This document shows, in pieces, positions 18,039 to 26,719 of a stretch of DNA of 64,000 nucleotides (position 1 is the stretch's first letter; each line of letters begins with the position of its first letter). The translations under genes were made by a program, and so were the position numbers. Source of the DNA: Haloarcula halophila (GTDB taxonomy: Archaea > Halobacteriota > Halobacteria > Halobacteriales > Haloarculaceae). Under the pieces are notes generated by a model. The model searched no databases. It saw only the letters and a program-made list of their open reading frames with translations, and was not told the DNA's origin. The stretch is from the NCBI RefSeq assembly GCF_029278565.1, contig NZ_CP119559.1, forward strand, positions 992,001 through 1,056,000, in the 5' to 3' direction.

Positions 18039-18782
18039 TTATCCCCCCAGGTAGAGCCGGCCGACCTCCTCGTTGTTGAGGAGTTCGGTCCCGGAGCCGG
18101 TGAACTTGATCTCGCCGCTTGCCAGGACGAACCCGCGGTCGGCGACGGAGAGCCCCTTCTCGGCGTTCTGTTCGACCAGGAGGATCGTCGTCCCGAGGTC
18201 GTTGAGCTGTTCGATCCGCTCGAAGACGTCGTCGATGAACCGCGGTTCGAGTCCGATCGAGGGCTCGTCGAGCATCATCACGTCGGGATCGACCATCAGC
18301 GCACGGGCCAGTTCGAGCAGGCGCCGCTGGCCGCCCGAGAGCGTCCCGGCCTTCTGGCCCCTGATGTCACCGAGTATCGGGAACTCGTCGTACAGTTCCT
18401 CGGCGCGCTCGGCGGCGCGGTCGTCGTCGTCGAAGACGTACCCGCCCATCAGCATGTTCTCGTGGACGCTCATCCGGGGGAAGACGCTGGCGTCCTGGAG
18501 GACGTAGCTCATCCCGCCGGCGAGGTTCTCCTGGGGCGAGCGGCCGGTGATCTCCTCCCCACGGAACTGGACGGTCCCCGACTGGACGTCGGCGAAGCCG
18601 TAGATGCTCTTCATCAGTGTCGACTTCCCCGACCCGTTCGGGCCGATGAGGCAGCCGATCTCACCCTCCCGAACGCTGATGTTCACGTCGTGGAGGACGG
18701 TCGTGTTGCCGTAGCCCGACGTCACGTCGGTCATCGACAACAACGCGTCGTCAGTCGTCGTGGATGTGTCTGTCGTTGCCAT
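18039..18782 (-). CDS. livF: Branched-chain amino acid-type ABC transporter ATPase LivF
   Basis: 247 aa from ATG at 18782 (MATTDTST), which follows the LivG stop by one base. An in-frame start further upstream would lie inside livG and adds only arginine-rich sequence, so it is rejected. Walker A is GPNGSGKST, the signature is LSGGQRRLLELARAL and Walker B is VMMLDEPSIGL, with a conserved switch His after LLVEQN. It energises the LivHM permease on the cytoplasmic side together with LivG. Length and motifs are normal for the family. The substrate of the system cannot be read from the ATPase. Confidence 0.93.
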   Translation of the reverse strand: MATTDTSTTTDDALLSMTDVTSGYGNTTVLHDVNISVREGEIGCLIGPNGSGKSTLMKSIYGFADVQSGTVQFRGEEITGRSPQENLAGGMSYVLQDASVFPRMSVHENMLMGGYVFDDDDRAAERAEELYDEFPILGDIRGQKAGTLSGGQRRLLELARALMVDPDVMMLDEPSIGLEPRFIDDVFERIEQLNDLGTTILLVEQNAEKGLSVADRGFVLASGEIKFTGSGTELLNNEEVGRLYLGG

Positions 18783-18783
18783 C

Positions 18784-19569
18784 TCATTCCCTCCCAAGGT
18801 ACGCGTCGAGGACGCGCTGGTCGTTCTGGATCGCTTCTGGCGTTCCCTCGGCGATGCGCTCACCGTGGGCCAGTACGTAGATCCGGTCAGCGATCTCCAT
18901 GACGAAGTCCATATTGTGTTCGATCAGGAAGATCGTCGCCTCCTCGTCGGTGTTTGCCGTACGGATGTACTCGATGAGCTTTCCGATCATCGAGGGGTTG
19001 ATCCCGCCGGCCGGTTCGTCCATCAGCAGAATCTCGGGTTCAGCCATGAGTGCCATGCTGAATTCGATGAGCTTCTGCTGGCCGAAGCTCAGTCGGCCGG
19101 CCCGCACGTCCGCCAGTCCACCGAGGTCGACGTACTCCAGCAGTTCGTTGGCACGCCCCAGCAACGAGTCGTCGGGCCGTCGCAGCAGGTTCCCCACGTC
19201 GGCACCCCCTTCCTGTGCGGCGATCAGGAGGTTCTTCCTGACGGTCATATCCCCGAAGATGCGCGTCTCCTGAAACATCCGTCCCAACCCGGCCCGAGCG
19301 ATCTTGTACTCGGGCCAGTCCGTGACGTCCTCACCCTGGAGGTAGACGTTGCCTTCGTCGGCATCGAGAGAGCCCGTGATGCAGTTGAACAGCGTCGACT
19401 TCCCGGCACCGTTGGGACCGATGAGGCCGACGATCTCGCCCTGGTTGACCTCGATATCGACGCTGTCGACGGCAGTCAGCCCGCCGAACCGCTTGGTGAC
19501 ACCGTCGGTCCGCAGGACTGCACGATCTCCCTGGGTGTCGGTCGCCGGCGTGTCAGTGGCTCGACTCAC
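18784..19569 (-). CDS. livG: Branched-chain amino acid-type ABC transporter ATPase LivG
   Basis: 261 aa. Walker A is GPNGAGKST, the signature LSFGQQKLIEFSMAL, Walker B ILLMDEPAGG and the switch region IFLIEHNMDFV. The C-terminal extension after the switch (RIAEGTPEAIQNDQRVLDAY) is the LivG-type tail that distinguishes it from LivF. The start overlaps the LivM stop by four bases. It is the second ATPase of a Liv/Urt-type importer. Confidence 0.93.
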   Translation of the reverse strand: MSRATDTPATDTQGDRAVLRTDGVTKRFGGLTAVDSVDIEVNQGEIVGLIGPNGAGKSTLFNCITGSLDADEGNVYLQGEDVTDWPEYKIARAGLGRMFQETRIFGDMTVRKNLLIAAQEGGADVGNLLRRPDDSLLGRANELLEYVDLGGLADVRAGRLSFGQQKLIEFSMALMAEPEILLMDEPAGGINPSMIGKLIEYIRTANTDEEATIFLIEHNMDFVMEIADRIYVLAHGERIAEGTPEAIQNDQRVLDAYLGRE

Positions 19570-20645
19570 GGAGAGTCACCTCCCGAAGGCGGGTTCTCTT
19601 CGTCCGCATCTGCCTCACCGTCGGCGGCGGCCATCCCGCCGTGTTTGTAGTACTCCATCTGACTGGCATACTGCCGTAGCGAGCCGACAAGCCCCTCCGG
19701 GATAGCGATGACAGTCACGATAACCGCCAGGCCCAGCAAGACGAGCTGCCAGCCGACCGCGTAGGACTCGACGATCTCGATGACCGTATGGAGGCCGAAC
19801 GCACCGATGATCGGCCCGGCGACAGTGCCGGAACCGCCCAGCAGCGCCATCGCGATCAGTTCCACGTTCCAGGCACCGTTGTAGGCAGTCTGGGGATCGA
19901 TAAACGTGTTGAACAGGCTGTAGGCACCGCCGGCGAAGCCGGTAAACAGCGCCGCCAGCATCCACGCGGCGGTCTTGTAGTAGGTCGTGTTGAACCCCAT
20001 CGCGGTAGCCTTCCCCTCGTCGTCCCGGATGGCGTTGAGGACGAACCCGAAGCGGGTACTGGAGAGGTAGTAGACGACCGCTGCCTCGGCGACCAGCACG
20101 CCCAGGAACAGGTAGTAGAACTCCGTTCCCGAGGGCGTCTCCAGCAGGATCTTCCCGCTGGCACCGCCGGTGATGTCGAGGTTCCGCGAGACCTGCTGGG
20201 CCGCGAGCAGGACGCCCAGCGTCGCGATGGCGAAGTAGTGGCCCCGCAGGCGCAGGACGATGATCCCGATGACCAGCGCGAACACCGTCGCGACCAGTCC
20301 GGCGACGAGAAACGCCGCCGGGAACGCGACCGCGAAGTCCTTGACCAGGATCGCCGTCGTATACGCGCCGATCCCGAAGAAGGCCATGTTCCCGAAGCTC
20401 GGGTAGCCGGTCTGGCCGCCGACGATGTCCCAGGACAGTGCCAGGATGGCAAAGAGGTACATCTCGGTCAGGACCGTCATGTAGTACCCCGACTGGAGGC
20501 CCAGCACCGGCGGGAGTGCACCGACGACGGCACTGGCGATCAGAAGCTTCCAGCCGTGGTCGTCACAGGTCCGAAACACGCGATCGACCTGATCCGGCGG
20601 GAAGATCGACTTGAGCGTTCCGGAGTCGTCCGTCTCCGTGCTCAT
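19566..20645 (-). CDS. livM: Branched-chain amino acid-type ABC permease LivM
   Basis: 359 aa with about nine or ten hydrophobic segments. GYPSFGNMAFFGIGAYTTAI and the region around AGGAYSLFNTFIDPQTAYNG are typical of LivM permeases. The N-terminal ~30 residues and the acidic C-terminal tail after ~335 (ADGEADADEENPPSGG) are cytoplasmic extensions common in haloarchaea. It overlaps LivH and LivG by four bases each. It pairs with LivH to form the membrane channel. Confidence 0.92.
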   Translation of the reverse strand: MSTETDDSGTLKSIFPPDQVDRVFRTCDDHGWKLLIASAVVGALPPVLGLQSGYYMTVLTEMYLFAILALSWDIVGGQTGYPSFGNMAFFGIGAYTTAILVKDFAVAFPAAFLVAGLVATVFALVIGIIVLRLRGHYFAIATLGVLLAAQQVSRNLDITGGASGKILLETPSGTEFYYLFLGVLVAEAAVVYYLSSTRFGFVLNAIRDDEGKATAMGFNTTYYKTAAWMLAALFTGFAGGAYSLFNTFIDPQTAYNGAWNVELIAMALLGGSGTVAGPIIGAFGLHTVIEIVESYAVGWQLVLLGLAVIVTVIAIPEGLVGSLRQYASQMEYYKHGGMAAADGEADADEENPPSGGDSP

Positions 20646-21529
20646 TCTCCCACCCCCTCACCGAACAGGCCCTTTGGCTTGACGACCAGCAGGACGATCA
20701 GCAGCGAGAAACTCACCGCCAGCGTCCACTGCGAGGAGATGAATCCGGCGACCAACTCCTCGACGGAGCCGAGCAACAGGCCACCGACGAGCGCGCCGGG
20801 GATCGAGCCGACGCCGCCGAAGACGACGATGACGAAGCTCTTCAGCGTGTAGATCAGTCCCATCTGTGGCTGGATGTTGAGGATGACGGCGATGAACGAC
20901 CCCACGCCGCCCGCGATGGCCGACGAGAGCCCGAACGTCACCGCGCGGGTGTGTTCGACGTCGATACCCACGAGGGCAGCAGCCTCCGGGTTCTGTGCGA
21001 CCGCGCGGATCGCACGTCCAGTCCGGGTCCGTTTGAGGAAGACGAACAGCACCGCCGTCAGGACCAGCGCCCCGGCGAAGGCGACGAGTTTCATCTTCGG
21101 GACGACGACGCCCGCGATCGCCAGAGAGGGGTCGGCGAAGGAGACCTGGATCGACCGCGGGTTGGCCGACCAGGCCTGCAACGCCAGTTGCTGGATGGCG
21201 ATGCTCGCTCCGAAGGTCACGAGCAGCGTCAGGAAGATGTCCGTCCCGATGACCCGGGAGACGAGCGTCCGCTGGAGCGCGTAGCCGACGACGAACAGCA
21301 CGCCGATCGCGACCGGGACCGTCGCCAGGAACAGCAACGGCGAGCCCTCGGCGTTGCCGGTCACCAGCGAGAGGACCCAGTAGGAGGTGTACCCCCCCAG
21401 CATCACCATCTCGCCGTGGGCGAGGTTGATGATGTCGACGACGCCCCAGATGAGGGCGAAGCCGACGGCGACCGCCGCGAACAGCGCCCCGACGAGCAGG
21501 CCGTTGACGACAAACTGTGTCGCCGCCAT
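20642..21529 (-). CDS. livH: Branched-chain amino acid-type ABC permease LivH
   Basis: 295 aa from ATG at 21529 (MAATQFVVNGLLVG), five bases after the stop of the binding protein. A GTG five codons upstream (21544) is also possible but overlaps the preceding gene. About eight membrane helices. The motifs WGVVDIINLAHGEMVMLGGY, AVAQNPEAAALVGID and VIVVFGGVGSIPGALVGGLL are standard for LivH. It is the first permease gene of the operon. Confidence 0.92.
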   Translation of the reverse strand: MAATQFVVNGLLVGALFAAVAVGFALIWGVVDIINLAHGEMVMLGGYTSYWVLSLVTGNAEGSPLLFLATVPVAIGVLFVVGYALQRTLVSRVIGTDIFLTLLVTFGASIAIQQLALQAWSANPRSIQVSFADPSLAIAGVVVPKMKLVAFAGALVLTAVLFVFLKRTRTGRAIRAVAQNPEAAALVGIDVEHTRAVTFGLSSAIAGGVGSFIAVILNIQPQMGLIYTLKSFVIVVFGGVGSIPGALVGGLLLGSVEELVAGFISSQWTLAVSFSLLIVLLVVKPKGLFGEGVGE

Positions 21530-21533
21530 CGTC

Positions 21534-22877
21534 TTAGCGTTCACTCCAGTCCGGCATCGGGTAGACGGGGTCGGACTGCGCGACGTTCTCGGGATAGGTG
21601 ATCTGGAGGCCGGGGTCGGGCTGCCACTGGTAGACCAGCATGTTCTTGTCGATGACTCCGCTGTCGTCGAAGGCGATGCCGCCGTACACCGACGAGAAGT
21701 CGGAGTTGCGGATCTCGTCGCGGACCGGGGTCGGCGCGACCTCGTCGACGTTCTGGAACGCGTTCATGAACGTCAGGATGACGGCCTCGCCGGCGGCGCT
21801 GTGGTAGTCCGGCGTGTAGCCGTAGTTCTCCTCGATGGCGGAGACGAAGTCGCCGGTCTTGCCGTACACCGGATCGTCGAAGTTCGCGTTGACTGCCCAC
21901 GAGGACGGGCCGTACATGTAGTCCCCGTTGGCGCCGACCTCCTCCTTGAACGAGTCGTTGAGGCTGCCGACGGTGCCCATCGCGGCGTCGACGTTGACAC
22001 TCTGGGTCTCCATCTGGTTGGCCAGGATGATGTTGTGTTTCTGGTGGGCACACAACAGCAGGATATCGGCGTCGTTGTCCCGGACCCGCCCGAGGTTCGT
22101 CGAGAGGTCCGAGGTGTTCGAGGGGAACGTCTGGTCGACGACCAGTTCGAGGTCGGTCTGGTCGATCTTCTGTCTGGCGCCTTCCGCCGTGGACTGGCTG
22201 AACGTCCCGTCCTCCGCGAGGATCGCGATGGATTCGGGCGTCTCGTCCTGCGCGAGACACATGTCGATGAACGACTTGGCGTACTTGTTGGCCGTCGGCA
22301 GGAGGCCGAAGATCCACTCGTTACCCTGCGCGAAGATCTCCGGGCTCGCACCGCCGCCCTCGACCATCGGCTTCTGGTTCTGTGCGGCGACAGCACTGGC
22401 CGGAAGCGTCACCGTACTGGAGTACGGTCCGAGGAGGTAGTCGACGTTCTCACGGTCGATCAACTCCTGATAGATGGATTTCGAGGTCGACGCGTCGGTC
22501 CCGTCGTCCCGGAGGATCATCTCCAGTTCGTAGGTGTTGCCGTCACCGGCCTCGACGCCGCCGTTCTCGTTGATCCGCTGGATCGTGAGTTCGTAAGCGT
22601 CCTTGTACAACTGGCCGAGATCGGCGTTGTCCCCGGACAGACTCATCGATCCGCCCAGCGTGAGCACGTCCGAACCGCTACCGCTCCCGTCTGTCGATCC
22701 ACCGTCACCGCCGTCGCCGCCGTCACCGCTTCCGCCGTCGCCGCTACTGCCGTCGCCACTCCCGCCATCGCCGCCACTACCGCCGTCCCCGGAGCAGCCG
22801 GAGAGGCCAGTCAGTCCGATCACGCCTGTGCTACCAGCAATCTTGAGGAACTTCCGTCGGTCGTGTTCTCGGGTCAT
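21534..22877 (-). CDS. livJ: Tat-exported lipoprotein substrate-binding protein of the Liv-type ABC system
   Basis: 447 aa from ATG at 22877 (MTREHDRRKFLKIAG). The longer frame adds 20 residues without signal character. The N-terminus has the twin-arginine motif DRRKFLK, a short hydrophobic core and a lipobox ending LTGLSGC, so the protein should be exported folded and lipid-anchored. A 45-residue linker of Gly, Ser and Asp repeats follows. The mature part begins LTLGGSMSLSGDNADLGQLY, as in type I periplasmic binding proteins of the amino acid/amide/urea group (Peripla_BP_6), with LLGPYSS and an effector-domain segment around ILLLCAHQ. The ligand is uncertain: branched-chain amino acids, amides or urea. 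It is the first gene of the operon, behind a palindromic operator candidate. Confidence 0.88.
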   Translation of the reverse strand: MTREHDRRKFLKIAGSTGVIGLTGLSGCSGDGGSGGDGGSGDGSSGDGGSGDGGDGGDGGSTDGSGSGSDVLTLGGSMSLSGDNADLGQLYKDAYELTIQRINENGGVEAGDGNTYELEMILRDDGTDASTSKSIYQELIDRENVDYLLGPYSSTVTLPASAVAAQNQKPMVEGGGASPEIFAQGNEWIFGLLPTANKYAKSFIDMCLAQDETPESIAILAEDGTFSQSTAEGARQKIDQTDLELVVDQTFPSNTSDLSTNLGRVRDNDADILLLCAHQKHNIILANQMETQSVNVDAAMGTVGSLNDSFKEEVGANGDYMYGPSSWAVNANFDDPVYGKTGDFVSAIEENYGYTPDYHSAAGEAVILTFMNAFQNVDEVAPTPVRDEIRNSDFSSVYGGIAFDDSGVIDKNMLVYQWQPDPGLQITYPENVAQSDPVYPMPDWSER

Positions 22878-22890
22878 AGCTTCGGTACGT

Positions 22891-22911
22891 GCGTGTATCA
22901 GTGATACACGC
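22891..22911 (-). promoter_or_regulatory. 21-bp perfect palindrome, likely operator of the ABC operon
   Basis: The arms GCGTGTATCA and TGATACACGC are perfect 10-bp inverted repeats around a single G. It lies 14-34 nt upstream of the binding-protein ATG and just downstream of two TATA candidates (22913-22919 and 22937-22946). A dimeric HTH regulator bound here would cover the transcription start, so repression is the simplest model. Confidence 0.65.
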
Positions 22912-22936
22912 CCTATACGGGACGTTGTGATCCACA

Positions 22937-22946
22937 TTAATAAACA
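22937..22946 (-). promoter_or_regulatory. TATA element of the ABC operon
   Basis: The minus strand reads TGTTTATTAA, a strong haloarchaeal TATA-like sequence. A start ~27 nt downstream falls at about 22912, placing the palindrome in the first ~20 transcribed bases. Confidence 0.5.
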
Positions 22947-23001
22947 TTGAGGATAGTTCTGTCCTACCAGGGCACTAATACGACAGCCGGGGACGAGTGC
23001 C

Positions 23002-24549
23002 TCACCAAAGAACCGCTGGCCAGATCGTCGCGAAGAAGACGACCACCAGCGCGGTGAGCACGAGCGTCATCAAGACGTTCAACACGACTCCAGCACGGAT
23101 CATGTCCCGCTGGCGGAGGTGGCCGCTCCCGAAGACGATGGCGTTGGGTGGGGTCGCCACCGGCAGCGCGAAGGCGAAACTCGCCGCGAGCGCGCCGGTG
23201 ACAGTGAGGAAGACGGCGGCCGGGACCGGATCGACCCCGAGTGTCCCCGCCAGGACGCTCCCGAGCCCGATGAGCACTGGCGCGAGAATCGTCGTCGTCG
23301 CCGTGTTCGAGGACAACTCCGTCACGAGGACGGTGAAGACGATGACGGCCAACACCACGAGCACGAGCGGCGCGCCGACCACGGCGTCGAACACCGAGCG
23401 AGCGAGCCACTCAGTCGCGTCGGTGTCGGCCAGCGCGTCGGCGAGGGAGATGCCACCGCCGAAGAGGATGATCGTCCCCCAGTCGATGTCGACGAGGTTC
23501 TCCCACTCGTCGGCACCCGAAAGGACCAGCGCCGGGATCGCAAGCAAGCCGACGACGACGAAGTAGAGGACGCCACGGTGGCCAGTCAGTCCGAATATCG
23601 TCTGGCCCTCGCCACCGAACAGCGTCACGAACCACGGGTCGGGAAGCACGCCCTGGAAGAGGACACCCAGCCCCCCGAGAATCCACAGTCCGGCGGTCCC
23701 GGCGAAGATGTAGGCCGCCCGGCGACCGGCCGGCGAGAGCGGTCCCTCCTCCTGGAGGTACTCGCCAGCCTGGGCTCGCGCGTCGTCGACGTCGTCGATC
23801 TCTGGCGGGTACAGCCAGAACGTCAGGACGTACCAGGTCAGCGGGAGCGTGACGACGACGATCGGAACGCCGACCGCGAGCCACTGTGCGAAGGAGATCT
23901 CGACGCCGACGAGCCGGTCGAGAAAGGCCACGGCGACGACGTTGGGTGGGGTCCCGATCAGCGTCCCGACGCCGCCGACACTTGCCGCGTACGCCGTCCC
24001 CAGCAACGTCGCGACCCGCATGTTCGAGACGCCGTCCTCGGTCGCTTCCCGACCGACTACCTCCGCGAGGACGCCGAGTGCGACCGGCGTCATCATCGCC
24101 GTCGTCGCGGTGTTCGAGACCCACATCGAGAGTCCCGCCGTCGCGATCATGATCGCCAGAATGAGCAATCGAGGGGATCGGCCGAGTCGGTTGATGAGAT
24201 AGAGCGCGAGTCGCCGATCGATGTTGTGGGTCTGCAGCGTCTCGGCGAGCATGAACCCCGCGATAAACAGGAAGATCAACGGGTCCGCAAAGCCGGACAG
24301 TGCGGCCTGCATCTCGTCGTAGACGCCAAATACCGTCAGTGCGACCGGGATGAGCAGCGCAGTCACGGGGAGCGGAAGCGCCGTCGTGACCCACAGCGTC
24401 GCGGCCAACACCATCGTCGCCAGGGCGTACTGTCCGGCCAGAGCGAGCCCCGACGGCGTCGGGACGGCGGCGACGACGGCGGTCAGCGTGACCGCGACGA
24501 CGAGAGCGCCGGCGGTTCGGCGTGGTGTCTGCAGGCCGCCCCAGGTCAT
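23002..24549 (-). CDS. SLC13/DASS-family anion transporter
   Basis: 515 aa with ~12 hydrophobic segments. The two SNT signature repeats of the DASS family are present as MWVSNTATTAMM and ELSSNTATTTIL, each followed by helices, and VGGVGTLIGTPPN resembles the conserved loop of sodium:dicarboxylate or sulfate symporters. Members import di- and tricarboxylates, sulfate or arsenite-like anions, mostly with Na+. Substrate cannot be read from the sequence. It ends 125 bp before the ABC operon start and follows a small HTH gene by 33 bp. Confidence 0.88.
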   Translation of the reverse strand: MTWGGLQTPRRTAGALVVAVTLTAVVAAVPTPSGLALAGQYALATMVLAATLWVTTALPLPVTALLIPVALTVFGVYDEMQAALSGFADPLIFLFIAGFMLAETLQTHNIDRRLALYLINRLGRSPRLLILAIMIATAGLSMWVSNTATTAMMTPVALGVLAEVVGREATEDGVSNMRVATLLGTAYAASVGGVGTLIGTPPNVVAVAFLDRLVGVEISFAQWLAVGVPIVVVTLPLTWYVLTFWLYPPEIDDVDDARAQAGEYLQEEGPLSPAGRRAAYIFAGTAGLWILGGLGVLFQGVLPDPWFVTLFGGEGQTIFGLTGHRGVLYFVVVGLLAIPALVLSGADEWENLVDIDWGTIILFGGGISLADALADTDATEWLARSVFDAVVGAPLVLVVLAVIVFTVLVTELSSNTATTTILAPVLIGLGSVLAGTLGVDPVPAAVFLTVTGALAASFAFALPVATPPNAIVFGSGHLRQRDMIRAGVVLNVLMTLVLTALVVVFFATIWPAVLW

Positions 24550-24582
24550 CCCGATCGCCTCCGGAGTTGGTTCGGTGCCATG

Positions 24583-24834
24583 TTAGAAGTGCTCGACGAG
24601 CACGCAGACCTGTTCGTCGTCCAGTTCGTCCCGGTAGAGGCTGAACAGCTCTTCCAGTCGCGCCTCCGAGAGGCCCCGTGTGTCGCTTTCCAGCATCGAG
24701 ATGTGCGCTTGCATGATGTCTTCCACCTCCGACTCGACCTCCCGCTGTCCGAACCCGGCCGCGACCCGCAACAACCGCCACGCGGTCGGCGAGATGTCGC
24801 GTACGTCGATGTCGTCGGCCACGCTCACACCCAT
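24583..24834 (-). CDS. Small helix-turn-helix (XRE-like) protein
   Basis: 83 aa, start MGVSVADDIDVRDIS. The region GFGQREVESEVEDIMQAHIS reads as a helix-turn-helix of Cro/XRE type (R-E-V-E...Q-A-H-I-S-M-L-E), followed by a helical segment SEARLEELFSLYRDEL. It lies between trm5 and the DASS transporter on the same strand with short gaps, so it may regulate the transporter. It could also be a candidate for binding the palindrome at 22891-22911, but nothing in the sequence shows this. Confidence 0.7.
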   Translation of the reverse strand: MGVSVADDIDVRDISPTAWRLLRVAAGFGQREVESEVEDIMQAHISMLESDTRGLSEARLEELFSLYRDELDDEQVCVLVEHF

Positions 24835-24880
24835 CCGTCGGTGGTTTCGACCATCACGCGGGTCATCATAATTGTTGGGC

Positions 24881-25861
24881 TCACCTCGTCAGGTGAACGT
24901 CCAGAACGACGTTGTGCTCGTGCGGTGCGTACGAGCGGACCGTATGGCGCGTCTCGACGCTGACGTCGTAGGTCGGTTGTGCCGCGTCCCTGATCGCCCG
25001 CTCGCCCGGCCCGTACGGATCGTCCTCGTGTTGGATGTCGTAGTAGTGGAGCCAACAGTCCTCGCCGGCGAGTGTCACGGCCGTCTCCAGGAACTCGTCG
25101 GCGCTGTGGGGGAGGTTCATCACGATCCGATCGGCCCATCCCGCGTACTCTGTCGCGGCGTCCCGGACGTCGCCACTGATCGCGGTGACCCGTTCCTCGA
25201 CACCGTTCCGGCGGGCGTTCTCCCGGAGGTACTCGATCGCCGTCTCGTTGATGTCCGTCCCCACACAGACGGCACCCCGTCGCGCGAACGGGATCACGAA
25301 CGGACCGACACCGGCGAACATATCGAAGGCGTGTTCGCCCGACCGGACCTGTTCGACGACCCGGTGGCGCTCGGTGGCCAGCCGGGGGGAGAAATACACC
25401 TCGGCCAGATCGAGCAGGAACTCCGAGCCGTACTCCCGGTGGAGCACCTCCGTGTTCTCGCCGGCCAGGAGATCCCAGTCTCTGACCCGTTGTGTTCCCT
25501 TGATCTTCGAAGCACGGTTGAGGACTGTCGTCACGGGGAGATCGGATTCGATGATGGCGTCGGCGATCTCCTCTGCTCGGTCGGGGTCGTCCTCGTCGAC
25601 GATGACGGTCTCCCCGATCCGTTCGTAGCTGGGGTCGAACGACAGCAGGTCGGCCGGCATCGTCTGTCCCTCGCGGGCCGGCGTGTCGAACTCGACGACA
25701 GTGAACGCGTCGGGGACCGCTTCCGGATCGGTCACCGGGATGTACAGTGAGCCGTCCTGAACGGTGATGTCGTAGCCGTCGTCGACGAGTCCGGCCTCGG
25801 CCAGCCGGCCGCGGGTGGCCTCACCGTCCTCGCGTGCCACGCGAACGCAGGGAACGCCCAT
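24881..25861 (-). CDS. trm5: tRNA (guanine-N1)-methyltransferase Trm5-type
   Basis: 326 aa from ATG at 25861 (MGVPCVRVAREDG); sequence upstream in the same frame is antisense to dphB and not part of the gene. The middle has FDMFAGVGPFVIPFARRGAV, the SAM-binding motif I, then VGTDINE and the catalytic-type RIVMNLPHSADEF (NLP motif). The N-terminal IKGTQRVRDWDLLAGENTEV region is also typical. It methylates G37 of tRNA next to the anticodon, on the path to wyosine derivatives in archaea. Divergent from dphB with a 75-bp gap. Confidence 0.9.
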   Translation of the reverse strand: MGVPCVRVAREDGEATRGRLAEAGLVDDGYDITVQDGSLYIPVTDPEAVPDAFTVVEFDTPAREGQTMPADLLSFDPSYERIGETVIVDEDDPDRAEEIADAIIESDLPVTTVLNRASKIKGTQRVRDWDLLAGENTEVLHREYGSEFLLDLAEVYFSPRLATERHRVVEQVRSGEHAFDMFAGVGPFVIPFARRGAVCVGTDINETAIEYLRENARRNGVEERVTAISGDVRDAATEYAGWADRIVMNLPHSADEFLETAVTLAGEDCWLHYYDIQHEDDPYGPGERAIRDAAQPTYDVSVETRHTVRSYAPHEHNVVLDVHLTR

Positions 25862-25936
25862 ACAACCGTTCGCCGGCCGTCTGCGGTAAGCCTGACGCTT
25901 CGCGCCCTTTATCCACTCCCGCGACCGAGTGGCGAT

Positions 25937-26719
25937 ATGCTCACCTTCGTCGGCCTCGGACTCTACGACGAGCGCTCTGTCACACTGGCCGGTCGGGACG
26001 CGATCGAGGCGGCCGACCGCGTGTTCGCGGAGTTCTACACCAGTCGGCTCGTCGGAACCGACCTCGAATCCCTGGAAGCCACCCACGGTACCGACATCGA
26101 AGTCCGTGACCGCGCTGGCGTCGAACGGGACCCCGAACCGGTTCTGGCCGCCGCCGAGACCGAAGCCGTCGCCTTCCTGACCGCGGGCGATACGATGGTC
26201 TCGACGACACACACCGATCTGCGCCTCCGGGCCGAGAACCGTGGGATCGAGACGCGCGTGATCCACGGGACGACGGCACAGACCGCCGCCGGGTCGCTGA
26301 CCGGACTCCAGAACTACCGCTTCGGGAAGGCCACGACTCTCCCGTTCGAGGACGCCCACGGTGGTGACGGCGTCCCCGACAGCGTCGTCTCGACGATCGA
26401 AGCCAACCAGGCCCGCGACCTGCATACGCTGGTCTACCTCGATATCAAGGTCGACGATCCCCACTGGGACGACAGCGACGACACCTACATGACCGCGGAC
26501 CACGCCGCCGAGCAGCTCGCCGATCGCTTCCCCGAGCAACTCGGTGTCGTCGTCGCCCGCGCCGGAAGCCCGGACCCGACCGTCGTCGCCGACACGCTCA
26601 CAGCGCTCTCAGAACGGGAGTTCGGGGCACCGCTGCATCTGCTCGTCGTTCCAGCCGACCTCCACCCGATCGAAGAAGACGCGCTAACCGAACTCGCCGG
26701 ACTCCCCGAGAAGCGTTAG
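25937..26719 (+). CDS. dphB: Diphthine synthase
   Basis: 260 aa, MLTFVGLGLYDERSVTLAG. This is a tetrapyrrole-methylase fold with VAFLTAGDTMVSTTHTDL as the SAM-binding GD-(P/T)-M-x-A/S-TTH segment and VYLDIKVD near residue 170. It trimethylates the modified histidine of elongation factor 2 during diphthamide synthesis in the cytoplasm. Length is normal. Its stop overlaps the end of artA by four bases on the opposite strand (convergent). Confidence 0.94.
   Translation: MLTFVGLGLYDERSVTLAGRDAIEAADRVFAEFYTSRLVGTDLESLEATHGTDIEVRDRAGVERDPEPVLAAAETEAVAFLTAGDTMVSTTHTDLRLRAENRGIETRVIHGTTAQTAAGSLTGLQNYRFGKATTLPFEDAHGGDGVPDSVVSTIEANQARDLHTLVYLDIKVDDPHWDDSDDTYMTADHAAEQLADRFPEQLGVVVARAGSPDPTVVADTLTALSEREFGAPLHLLVVPADLHPIEEDALTELAGLPEKR

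Noticed and set aside
22680-22790. Short tandem GGC/GTC-type repeats that might be a microsatellite or CRISPR-like repeat
   Set aside because: They encode the Gly/Ser/Asp linker behind the lipobox of the binding protein; periodicity follows codons and there are no spacers.
24881-26539. 552-aa version of Trm5
   Set aside because: The extra N-terminal 226 codons are antisense to dphB; the ATG at 25861 gives the normal family length.
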